A stretch of 5,517 bases of DNA from NCBI GenBank assembly GCA_003559755.1, contig PWKM01000180.1, positions 1 to 5,517 of the forward strand. The letters run 5' to 3'. This document shows, in pieces, positions 1 to 5,330 of this stretch (position 1 is the stretch's first letter; each line of letters opens with the position of its first letter). The stretch comes from Planctomycetota bacterium. Its GTDB lineage: Bacteria > Planctomycetota > PUPC01. The position numbers and the translations under genes were made by a program. The notes under the pieces are model-generated. The model did no database searches and was not told where the DNA came from. It worked only from the letters and a program-made list of their open reading frames with translations.

Positions 1-4
1 CCGA

Positions 5-796
5 CTATGCCAAAAGCAACAAGCTGAGCGCCATCACGGCCATCCCGGCGATGGCTCCGATGATGGGGGCGTGTTCGCTTCCGTATGAACGGGCGGACGG
101 GACCAACTCGTCGAGCGAGATGGCGATCATGATGCCCGCGATCAGAGCAAACGTGATGGGCATCACAGATGAGTGTTCGATGACCGGCAGAAGGAGGAGC
201 CCGGCGACCAGCGCACCGACCGGCTCGGTCAGGCCGGCCATCAGCGACCAGAGAAACGCTCGGGCGCGGCTGCCCGTGGCCGAATACATCGGGACGGCGA
301 CGGCGACCCCCTCGGGGATATTGTGGATGGCGATGGCCACGGCGATGGCCAGCCCCAGACGCGGGTCGGCCAGGGTCGCGACAAACGTCGCCATCCCCTC
401 GGGGAAGTTGTGGATGCCGATGCCCATCGCGGTCAGGACGCCGGTTCGATGCAGCGAACTGTCGCCGGCCCCCTCGGGATGATCCTTTTGGGGGCCGAAC
501 TCGTGCGGCACCAGCAGATCAATGAAGAAATAGCAGATCATCCCCGCGAACAGGACGAGATGGGCAATTGCGAATGCGGACTGCCTTCCGCCGAGGACGG
601 CCTCGAAATCCTCCATTGCCTCCGGGAGCAGCTCGACGAACGAGATGTGGATCATCACCCCGGCGGAGAAGCCGAGAGCGAATCCGAGAAAACGGGCGCC
701 CGGGCGTTTGATGATTATCCCCAGAAACCCGCCGACTGCTGTGGACAGGCCGGCCAGTGTGGTGAAGAGAAGTGCTAACCAGAAGTGCTCGGGCAC
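5..796 (-). CDS. zupT: ZIP-family divalent metal transporter (ZupT-like)
   Basis: Predicted inner-membrane importer of Zn2+ and possibly Fe2+ or Mn2+, 263 aa, close to the roughly 257 aa of E. coli ZupT. About eight hydrophobic segments are visible. The two ZIP signature motifs are present: HNFPEG at residues 129-134 (TM4) and HNIPEG at 158-163 (TM5), which carry the metal-binding His, Asn and Glu residues of the family. A short charged loop with several His (about 97-117) separates TM3 and TM4. I chose the GTG at 796 because GGAGAGG lies about 7 nt upstream and the first membrane helix begins right after it. A longer reading frame reaches 946, but its extra N-terminus is charged, low-complexity and lies inside zwf. 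The start overlaps the 3' end of zwf by 22 nt, so translational coupling is likely. The family is certain; the metal actually carried is not. Confidence 0.9.
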   Translation of the reverse strand: MPEHFWLALLFTTLAGLSTAVGGFLGIIIKRPGARFLGFALGFSAGVMIHISFVELLPEAMEDFEAVLGGRQSAFAIAHLVLFAGMICYFFIDLLVPHEFGPQKDHPEGAGDSSLHRTGVLTAMGIGIHNFPEGMATFVATLADPRLGLAIAVAIAIHNIPEGVAVAVPMYSATGSRARAFLWSLMAGLTEPVGALVAGLLLLPVIEHSSVMPITFALIAGIMIAISLDELVPSARSYGSEHAPIIGAIAGMAVMALSLLLLA

Positions 797-2349
797 GTGG
801 TATCCTCTCCGGAATCCTTTGTTCGGTGTCGGCGTCGCAGGATCGTCCAGCGGCGTCCGTCGTTCTCGATCAGGTCGTTCGCCTCGCTCGGCCCCCAGGT
901 GCCCGCCTTGTAATTTGGCAGCGGCGTTCCTTTCTGCCCGGCACATTCTCTCAGGATCGGATCGAGGAACGCCCAGGCCGCCTCGGCCTCGTCCTGGCGG
1001 GTGAACAGCGTCTGATCCCCCTGGGCGACATCGAGCAGCAGCCGCTCGTAGGCGTCAGGTGGGTGTCTGCCGAACGCGTCGGCATAGCTGAAGTCCATCT
1101 GGAACGGCTCGATGGCCATCTCGGGACCGGGGACTTTGGCCTGGAACAGAATCGATATGCCCTCGTTGGGCTGGATGCGGATGGCGAGGACGTTGGGCTG
1201 GAGCGGACCGACCGGCCGCCCGGCAGGCCGTGATCGGGAGAAGGCGTCGGTCGTGTTGAACAGGACGCGGGGGACCGGCTTGAAGTGGACAGATATCTCG
1301 GAGATGCGGGCCGGCATCCGTTTGCCCGTTCGGATGTAGAACGGGACGCCCGACCATCGCCAGTTATCAATATACGTTTTCAGCGCAGCAAACGTCTCGA
1401 TGTTCGAGTCGGGAGCGACGTTTTCCTCATCCCGATATCCGGGCACCAACTCGCCGCCTATTGAGCCGGCAGTATATTGGCCTCGAATGCAATCATTGCG
1501 GAAGCAGTGCGACGGGATAGGTCGGAGCGCGGTCAACACCTTGACCTTGGCGTCGCGGACATCGTCGGGCGCCAGCGAGTTGGGCGGCTCCATCGCGACG
1601 AGGCATAACAGGTGCATCAGGTGGTTCTGGATCATGTCGCGGAGTGCCCCGGCCTGTTCGTAATAGCCGCCGCGCCCGGCGATCCCCACGGTCTCGCTTA
1701 CCGTGACCTGTACGTGGTCCACGTACTTCTGGTTCCATATCGGCTCGAAGATGCTGTTGGCGAACCGGAGAACGTGGATGTTCTGGACGGTCTCCTTGCC
1801 CAGGTAGTGATCGATACGAAAAATCTGGCGCTCGTCGAGGACCGTGTGGAGATACTCGTTCAACTGCCGGGCGGATTCCAGGTCGCTGCCGAAGGGCTTT
1901 TCCACGACCACGCGGGGCCCGATCTCATCGTTTGAGCGGCGCTCGGCCAGGCCGGCCCGGCCGAGCTGATCGACGATGGGGATGATGGCTTTGGGCGGGA
2001 CGCTCAGGTAAAACGCTCGGACGGCATCGCAGGGGCCGTCGCGCAGCGTCTCCCGTAAGGAAATGTAGTCCTCGGGGCGATCATAATCAAGCCGGTGATA
2101 CGCCAGGTGTTCGGCGAAGTCAGCCCACCCCTCGCATTCGGCGTCGCGATGTTCACCGAGTGTCCGGGCGAACTTGCCGGCTCCGAGATCGGTCCGCCCG
2201 ACACCGATTACGCGAAACGCATCAGGCAGAAGGCCCTGCCGGAATAGACGGAACAGGGCGGGGACGAGCTTTTCCCGGGTCAGGTCTCCGGATGCGCCAA
2301 AGATTATCAGCGTGAACGGATCAACCCGTTGTCTTTTGTGGTTCGACAT
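775..2349 (-). CDS. zwf: Glucose-6-phosphate 1-dehydrogenase
   Basis: Oxidises glucose-6-phosphate to 6-phosphogluconolactone with reduction of NADP+, the entry step of the oxidative pentose phosphate pathway, in the cytosol. With the start at 2349 the protein has 524 aa. Visible motifs are the nucleotide-binding GASGDL near residue 18, EKPFG at 150-154, the signature RIDHYLGKE at 178-186 with Asp180 and His181, the catalytic-base context MIQNH ending at His243, and YIRTGK near 338. These positions lie within three residues of the Leuconostoc enzyme (Asp177, His178, His240), which supports this start. An in-frame ATG at 2382 would add 11 residues but has no ribosome site; the one for 2349 is also weak. 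About 20 hydrophilic residues follow the usual end of the family (WTIL) and cover the zupT ribosome site. The gene lies downstream of stress genes, so it probably supplies NADPH for them. Confidence 0.95.
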   Translation of the reverse strand: MSNHKRQRVDPFTLIIFGASGDLTREKLVPALFRLFRQGLLPDAFRVIGVGRTDLGAGKFARTLGEHRDAECEGWADFAEHLAYHRLDYDRPEDYISLRETLRDGPCDAVRAFYLSVPPKAIIPIVDQLGRAGLAERRSNDEIGPRVVVEKPFGSDLESARQLNEYLHTVLDERQIFRIDHYLGKETVQNIHVLRFANSIFEPIWNQKYVDHVQVTVSETVGIAGRGGYYEQAGALRDMIQNHLMHLLCLVAMEPPNSLAPDDVRDAKVKVLTALRPIPSHCFRNDCIRGQYTAGSIGGELVPGYRDEENVAPDSNIETFAALKTYIDNWRWSGVPFYIRTGKRMPARISEISVHFKPVPRVLFNTTDAFSRSRPAGRPVGPLQPNVLAIRIQPNEGISILFQAKVPGPEMAIEPFQMDFSYADAFGRHPPDAYERLLLDVAQGDQTLFTRQDEAEAAWAFLDPILRECAGQKGTPLPNYKAGTWGPSEANDLIENDGRRWTILRRRHRTKDSGEDTTCPSTSG

Positions 2350-2453
2350 AGCCGATTCCGGTCCAGATAACCCCTTCGGCATCTCGGTGACATGCCGTGG
2401 GCCGGCGCTGCTCAGCTCCTGCTGATCCCGTCCGATTTCGGTGCTGCGTCGGC

Positions 2454-2969
2454 TCAGTCTTCTTCCGGTGCCGGCGGAGTGTAAGTGCGTGCCGCCAGTT
2501 CCCGGTCGATCATCAGCATGCCGCCCGGGCTCTGGGAGGCCAGCCGCAGTGTTGCGACCAGGTCGTTCGCCGAGTCTTCCTCCTCGACCTGCTCGTCCAC
2601 GAACCAGTTCAGGAACGAACGGGTGGCGTGGTCTTTTTCTTCGATGGCCTGATCGACCAGGCCGTTGATCAGGCCGGTGACCTTCTGTTCGTGCTCGAGG
2701 ACGTTCTCGGCTACGGCGACCGCGTCATCCCATTCGGTCGGCGGCCCGTCGATGGCGGCCAGCAGCACGCGCCCGCCTCGCTCCTGTACGTAGTCATAGA
2801 TCATCCGGGCGTGCGCGACCTCTTCCTGTGCCTGGCAGTCCATCCAGTTGGCCAGCCCTTTCAGGTCCTGGTCGGCGGCCCATGCCGACATCGACTGGTA
2901 CATGTAGGCGGAGTACAGCTCGGCATTGATCTGATCGTTCAGTTTTTTCAGCATCTGTTCGCTCAGCAT
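2454..2969 (-). CDS. ftnA: Non-heme bacterial ferritin (FtnA type)
   Basis: Iron-storage ferritin, 171 aa. In the family, 24 subunits form a shell that oxidises Fe2+ and stores ferric mineral in the cytosol. All ferroxidase ligands sit at the same numbers as in E. coli FtnA: Glu17, Tyr24, Glu50, His53, Glu94 and Gln127. The third-site acids Glu49, Glu126, Glu129 and Glu130 are present too, so the protein should be catalytically complete. No heme-binding Met suggestive of bacterioferritin was identified. The ATG at 2969 is chosen because GAGGAG lies 6 nt upstream; an alternative start at 2990 lies ahead of that site. The gene begins 33 nt after the rubrerythrin-like gene, so the two are very likely co-transcribed. 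It would remove the free iron that drives Fenton chemistry while the upstream genes remove superoxide and peroxide. Confidence 0.95.
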   Translation of the reverse strand: MLSEQMLKKLNDQINAELYSAYMYQSMSAWAADQDLKGLANWMDCQAQEEVAHARMIYDYVQERGGRVLLAAIDGPPTEWDDAVAVAENVLEHEQKVTGLINGLVDQAIEEKDHATRSFLNWFVDEQVEEEDSANDLVATLRLASQSPGGMLMIDRELAARTYTPPAPEED

Positions 2970-3002
2970 TCGTGTCTCCTCTTTCCTCAATCTATTTCGG
3001 GG

Positions 3003-3515
3003 TCAAACGCTGCCGCCTTCGAAGTTCCACTGCTCCTCCTGCATGAACCAGTCGGCGGTCCGCTCGAAATATTCGAGCGTGTTGTCCAGGACCTGGAGGT
3101 GGAATCGTTCGATGTCGGCGAGGACCCGGCACAGGTCCTTTGTGTCGTCATCATCCGCGTCTTCGGCCCATTTCGTATAGGCGTCGATGGACTTCTTTTC
3201 CATGTCCCGCGCCGCGTTGATGGCATCGACGTCGCTCGCCGACATGGCCAGATCAACCTTTGTGTGATCGGGGACATCGGCGAAAATGTGTTTCAAACGG
3301 GCATACATGTCACGGTTCGCCTCGGCGGCGCTGTCCACCCCGGGCACGTTATCCTCGATCCATTTGATATGGTCGAGTTCGTCATCGGCCAGCGATCGGA
3401 ACATCTTGGTCACCAGGTCGCTTGATGCTTGAGCGGCGACCTCCAGATAGAATGCTTTTCCGTCTTCTTCCAGCTTGATGGCGGTTCGGGCTACTTCTTG
3501 GCGTGTCACGGACAT
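3003..3515 (-). CDS. Rubrerythrin-like diiron protein without rubredoxin domain
   Basis: Four-helix ferritin-like protein, 170 aa. It carries two copies of the diiron ligand pattern: Glu16 with Tyr23 then Glu46-x-x-His49, and Glu106 with Tyr113 then Glu136-x-x-His139. The seven-residue Glu-to-Tyr spacing matches rubrerythrins, and the pairs of ExxH motifs would ligate a two-iron centre. There is no C-terminal Cys-rich rubredoxin domain, so any peroxidase activity needs a separate electron donor. By family and context the likely role is peroxide reduction downstream of superoxide reductase, but general ferritin-like proteins of this type have varied roles. The ATG at 3515 follows AGGAGTGA; a GTG at 3524 is in frame but is part of that ribosome site. 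The C-terminus ends in an acidic, aromatic stretch. The gene sits 51 nt after dfx and 33 nt before ferritin. Confidence 0.85.
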   Translation of the reverse strand: MSVTRQEVARTAIKLEEDGKAFYLEVAAQASSDLVTKMFRSLADDELDHIKWIEDNVPGVDSAAEANRDMYARLKHIFADVPDHTKVDLAMSASDVDAINAARDMEKKSIDAYTKWAEDADDDDTKDLCRVLADIERFHLQVLDNTLEYFERTADWFMQEEQWNFEGGSV

Positions 3516-3566
3516 ATTCGTCACTCCTGATTATTGGTGCAGTTGGTACAATCGCCCTATGCTGGG

Positions 3567-3947
3567 TCAGCTCGCCCAGAGGCCGTGGACGTTGCAGTGT
3601 TCGCGAGCGGAGACCTCATCGGGCTCGGCATCGACGACAAACAGAGCGGACGGTTCTTCGCCCGGTTCGAGGAATTGCCGATATGCCTTGCCGTTGTGGA
3701 CCAGTTCGATCCACTCGATGTAGTGCTTATCGAGCATTGGGTGGGGGACGCTGCCCACTTTGACTTCGAGGCCGCCGGATGTCTTTTCGACGACCGGCAC
3801 GTGCTTCTCTTTCCCTTCATCGACGGATTTCGCATCGAGGAGTTCCATCGGCTGCTCACAGCATACCAGTTCGCCGGGTCCGCCGGTCAATACCTCGACA
3901 ATATTTCCGCAGAGTTCGCAAGAATAAATCTCCAGTCGCTTCGCCAT
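3567..3947 (-). CDS. dfx: Desulfoferrodoxin (2Fe superoxide reductase)
   Basis: Reduces superoxide to H2O2 without making O2, in the cytosol of anaerobes and microaerophiles. The protein has 126 aa, the standard length for the two-domain class. The N-terminal desulforedoxin domain has Cys10, Cys13, Cys29 and Cys30 for centre I (Fe-Cys4). The C-terminal neelaredoxin domain has His49, His69, His75, Cys118 and His121, the His4-Cys ligands of the catalytic centre II. The Glu47-Lys48 pair, which assists catalysis in the family, is intact. The start is clear: AAGGAGGT sits 5 nt before the ATG at 3947. The same frame is open upstream to 4172, but that part crosses the promoter and terminator and has no family similarity. 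It is the first gene of the operon. Its H2O2 product probably feeds the rubrerythrin-like protein encoded next. Confidence 0.97.
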   Translation of the reverse strand: MAKRLEIYSCELCGNIVEVLTGGPGELVCCEQPMELLDAKSVDEGKEKHVPVVEKTSGGLEVKVGSVPHPMLDKHYIEWIELVHNGKAYRQFLEPGEEPSALFVVDAEPDEVSAREHCNVHGLWAS

Positions 3948-3952
3948 TGAGT

Positions 3953-3960
3953 ACCTCCTT
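3953..3960 (-). promoter_or_regulatory. Consensus ribosome binding site of dfx
   Basis: AAGGAGGT on the minus strand, 5 nt before the dfx ATG. It is the strongest Shine-Dalgarno sequence in the window and fixes the start at 3947 rather than the longer open frame. It suggests that superoxide reductase is the most heavily translated product of the operon. Confidence 0.9.
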
Positions 3961-3993
3961 CTGACCTGTCCTGCTAAATCACCGTACCCGATA

Positions 3994-4007
3994 CCGAGCC
4001 GGCTCGG
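3994..4007. promoter_or_regulatory. Perfect 14-bp palindrome in the dfx leader
   Basis: CCGAGCCGGCTCGG is a perfect inverted repeat located about 25-38 nt after the predicted transcription start of the dfx operon. In DNA it could be a dimeric repressor site; in RNA it could be part of a leader hairpin. It is GC-rich and does not resemble the AT-rich Fur or PerR boxes. The regulator is unknown. Confidence 0.4.
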
Positions 4008-4011
4008 CCTC

Positions 4012-4032
4012 AGCCCGTTTCCTCCCCGGGCT
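4012..4032 (-). promoter_or_regulatory. Hairpin at the 5' end of the dfx operon mRNA
   Basis: AGCCCG (4012-4017) and CGGGCT (4027-4032) form a 6-bp stem with a 9-nt loop (4018-4026). The stem lies right at the predicted transcript start, so it could protect the 5' end of the mRNA or act with the adjacent palindrome in regulation. No terminator U-tract follows it. Confidence 0.4.
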
Positions 4033-4038
4033 GGCAGA

Positions 4039-4067
4039 GTTATAGCACGTCGGGCGGTGGAGTGCAA
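4039..4067 (-). promoter_or_regulatory. Sigma70-like promoter of the dfx-rbr-ftn-zwf-zupT operon
   Basis: On the minus strand TTGCAC (4062-4067) and TATAAC (4039-4044) are separated by exactly 17 nt. They match the -35 and -10 consensus at 4 and 5 of 6 positions. Transcription would start near 4031-4033, giving a leader of about 85 nt before the dfx ATG. The promoter lies just downstream of a terminator for the preceding transcript, as expected for an independent operon. No other promoter as good was noticed inside the operon. Confidence 0.7.
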
Positions 4068-4090
4068 CCGTTTTTTTCCGAAGGATGCAG

Positions 4091-4136
4091 AAAAAAGAAC
4101 GGCAGCCGAGCGAGGGGGAGGGCTCGCGCGGCTGCC
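4091..4136 (-). terminator. Strong intrinsic terminator on the minus strand
   Basis: GGCAGCCG (4101-4108) pairs perfectly with CGGCTGCC (4129-4136). After one A/G mismatch, GCGAG (4110-4114) pairs with CTCGC (4123-4127), leaving an 8-nt loop. Read on the minus strand, the 13-bp hairpin is followed by GTTCTTTTTT, the U-tract of a rho-independent terminator. The plus strand has no T-run after the hairpin, so it works leftward only. It ends transcription coming from the repeat array or from the gene at the right edge, and insulates the dfx promoter. Confidence 0.75.
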
Positions 4137-4143
4137 AGTTCTC

Positions 4144-4230
4144 GGCGTTTTCGGGAACACCCCGAACGCCATTCAGCGGTTGATGGCCGATTACAACCGC
4201 CACGGAAATAGCACCGTTTTCCTTCGGTGC
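4144..4230. other. Cluster of three closely spaced hairpins
   Basis: Three inverted repeats follow each other with gaps of 5-10 nt. At 4144-4170, GGCG and TTCGGG pair with CCCGAA and CGCC, giving 10 bp with a 2-nt bulge. At 4176-4200, GCGGTTG pairs with CAACCGC (7 bp, 11-nt loop). At 4211-4230, GCACCG pairs with CGGTGC (6 bp, 8-nt loop). No open frame of convincing composition covers them. On the minus strand they directly precede the terminator hairpin, so they look like the 3' part of a folded transcript. They match no RNA family that I recognise. Confidence 0.55.
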
Positions 4231-4245
4231 ATCCGAAATGGTGGG

Positions 4246-4427
4246 CGGTGCGGCGAGCGCGAATCTCTGTCCTGGCCCGGCGGGAGTGACCGGGTTTGGC
4301 AGTAACGGGCTCACTGCCTTGGCCTGGCCGGCATACGTTGTGTTCGGGCTCGGTTGAGGGGCCGGCGCTCGGCCTGGGTTGGAATCCGACTCGCCGCACC
4401 GTGGGGGATTTCGGTTATCAAAAAGCG
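4246..4427 (-). repeat. Structured repeat module, copy A
   Basis: The first of four related modules (156-nt core, 4246-4401). P1: CGGTGCGGCGAG (4246-4257) pairs perfectly with CTCGCCGCACCG (4390-4401). P2: CCCGG/CCGGG (4276-4280/4290-4294) closes the loop CGGGAGTGA. P3: GGCAGT/ACTGCC (4298-4303/4313-4318). P4: GCCGGC with GCCGGC and GGCC with GGCC (4321-4332/4361-4374), with an internal loop. A 26-nt conserved block (4402-4427, plus-strand TGGGGGATTT then AAAAAGCG) follows. Relative to copies B and C, several stem positions are changed on both sides so that pairing is kept. Confidence 0.7.
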
Positions 4428-4446
4428 TTCCGCCATAATCCCTGCC

Positions 4447-4507
4447 TGCGAACGAAGCTCATTCCAGCCGTTCGCACCCGCTTGTTGCCTTCCCCTGATG
4501 GGGAAGG
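4447..4507. other. Two linker hairpins between modules A and B
   Basis: TGCGAACG (4447-4454) pairs perfectly with CGTTCGCA (4469-4476), and CCTTCCCC (4488-4495) pairs perfectly with GGGGAAGG (4500-4507) around the loop TGAT. Neither is followed by a T-run on either strand that would make a terminator. Both recur in diverged form in the next linker (4718-4745 and 4757-4778), so the linker belongs to the ~270-bp repeat unit. Confidence 0.6.
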
Positions 4508-4513
4508 GGGGGA

Positions 4514-4698
4514 CGGCACGGCGGATCAAAATTCCTTGTGACCTCGGCGGGAGTGACCGAAGCTTTTGACAGCAGGGGCAATGCTGTCTTTGCCCAGGCC
4601 GGTATTGCTGGAGTCCGGGTTCGGGGTATGGGCCCGGCCTTGGGCTGGGACGGAATGTTGTCCGCCGTACCGTGGGGGATTTCAGTTTTCAAAAAACG
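4514..4698 (-). repeat. Structured repeat module, copy B
   Basis: The core spans 4514-4672 (159 nt). P1 pairs 4514-4526 with 4660-4672; its one C/A mismatch (4517/4669) would be a G.U pair on the minus strand. A further inner stretch, AATTCC against GGAAT, extends the stem imperfectly. P2 is TCGG/CCGA (4544-4547/4557-4560) with the same loop, CGGGAGTGA. P3 is GACAGCA/TGCTGTC (4568-4574/4582-4588). P4 pairs GCCCAGGCCGG (4592-4602) with CCGGCCTTGGGC (4634-4645), with one bulged T. The conserved 26-nt flank is 4673-4698. The 65 nt 4568-4632 are identical to copy C, 269 nt away. Confidence 0.75.
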
Positions 4699-4782
4699 TT
4701 TGCCCAAATTTCTGCTTGCGAACGGCGCATATCCCGGCCGTCCGCCCCACTTGCCGCCTTCCTCCTGATGGGGGAGGGGGGG

Positions 4783-4968
4783 CGGTGCGGCGGATCAGAA
4801 TTCCTTGTGGCCTCGGCGGGAGTGACCGAGGCGTATGACAGCAGGGGCAATGCTGTCTTTGCCCAGGCCGGTATTGCTGGAGTCCGGGTTCGGGGTATGG
4901 GGCCCGGCCTTGGGCTGGGACGGAATTGATTCCGCCGCACCGTGGGGGATTTCAGTTTTCAAAAAGCG
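4783..4968 (-). repeat. Structured repeat module, copy C
   Basis: The best-paired copy (core 4783-4942, 160 nt). The closing stem pairs 4783-4804 with 4922-4942 over 20 bp (11, 3 and 6 bp), with a single T bulge on one side and an AG bulge on the other. P2 is GCCTCGG/CCGAGGC (4810-4816/4826-4832) around loop CGGGAGTGA. P3 is GACAGCA/TGCTGTC (4837-4843/4851-4857). P4 is 4861-4871/4904-4915. Flank 4943-4968 is identical to that of copy B except for one base. A one-base indel relative to B (GTATGGGCCC versus GTATGGGGCCC) breaks any shared reading frame, which argues against coding. Confidence 0.75.
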
Positions 4969-5114
4969 GCTTCGACTGCCGTCGACTTGCATCTATGGTA
5001 CTTGGGGGGCAAAAAGTCCACAATCGCCGTCCATCCTATCTTTATGCCAAGTTTCAGCGATAGTGTTTGTCCTGATTTGCACTACGTCAGCCGCCGAGAA
5101 TGGACGTGAATGGG
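4969..5114. other. Unique linker between modules C and D
   Basis: This 146-nt stretch lacks the two hairpins found in the other linkers and has lower GC. No convincing gene, promoter or terminator is seen in it. Its greater length shifts the spacing between copies C and D to about 332 nt instead of 270, so it looks like inserted or strongly diverged sequence. Confidence 0.5.
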
Positions 5115-5299
5115 CGGTGCGGCGGGCCGTGAGTTGCACCCGATCCCGGCGGGGGAAGCCAGGTTAGCCGGCAGGAGATGCGACACTGCCTTTGCTGGGG
5201 TCGGTCGTTGTTGAAGTCCGGTCTCTGGTGTATGTCCGGACCGTCAGCGGGATGCAACCCTTTCCACCGCACCGCGGGTATTTCTATTATCAAACAGCG
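5115..5299 (-). repeat. Structured repeat module, copy D (diverged)
   Basis: Its 160-nt core (5115-5274) has the same length as copy C, although much of the sequence differs. P1 pairs 5115-5125 with 5264-5274 (10 bp plus one C/A, which is G.U on the minus strand). A new inner stem pairs GTTGCACCC (5133-5141) with GGGATGCAAC (5249-5258), with one bulged A. P2 (5145-5149/5159-5163) has a C/A mismatch and loop CGGGGGAAG. P3 is GGCAG/CTGCC (5170-5174/5186-5190). P4 is GCTG/CAGC and CGGTC/GACCG (5194-5206/5239-5248), unlike P4 in the other copies yet paired in the same place. The flank 5275-5299 is recognisably conserved. Confidence 0.6.
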
Positions 5300-5330
5300 A
5301 TACGAACGCTTGCGTTTTGACTACGATTGG

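Larger units (their letters stand above)
4091..5324 (-). ncRNA. Candidate long structured RNA carrying modules D-C-B-A
   Basis: Inferred transcript, not a recognised family. It would start after the candidate minus-strand promoter (5331-5359), run through modules D, C, B and A and the three-hairpin cluster, and end at the intrinsic terminator. Support comes from the arrangement of these signals, the absence of plausible genes, pairing kept despite sequence change, and C/A mismatches in core stems that become G.U pairs on this strand. The evidence is mixed: one core pair in copy B (4526/4660) and the second linker hairpin near 4757-4778 favour the plus strand instead. The alternative is read-through from the gene at the right edge across passive palindromic repeats. 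Confidence 0.35.

Noticed and set aside
2397..3425. Plus-strand open frame of 342 codons
   Set aside because: It lies antisense to the ferritin and rubrerythrin-like genes, whose catalytic residues are fully conserved. It is a codon-bias shadow.
3948..4172. N-terminal extension of dfx
   Set aside because: The extra 75 residues cross the promoter and the terminator, have no family similarity, and a consensus ribosome site marks the start at 3947.
4575..4595. Pseudoknot between the P3 loop (GGGCAA) and TTGCCC in copy B
   Set aside because: It can pair in B and C but not in A or D, and it competes with P4, so it is not supported as a conserved element.
4770..4782. G-quadruplex from G-runs in the linkers
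   Set aside because: The runs can instead be used by the linker hairpin with the facing CCTTCC arm, and four well-separated G-tracts are not clearly present.
4783..4942. tRNA, integron attC site or retron RNA
   Set aside because: The module branches like a cloverleaf but is about 160 nt, without tRNA arm sequences or a CCA-type acceptor. No integrase or reverse transcriptase is in the window, and attC core sites were not found.
4459..5167. Open frames of 65-110 codons on both strands inside the repeat array
   Set aside because: They are Pro/Arg/Gly-rich frames in GC-rich repeats. Copies B and C differ by one-base indels that shift any shared frame, and no ribosome sites or recognisable domains are seen.
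4246..5299. CRISPR array
   Set aside because: The repeat unit is about 270 bp with internal structure, not 24-50 bp repeats separated by unique spacers, and no cas genes are present.
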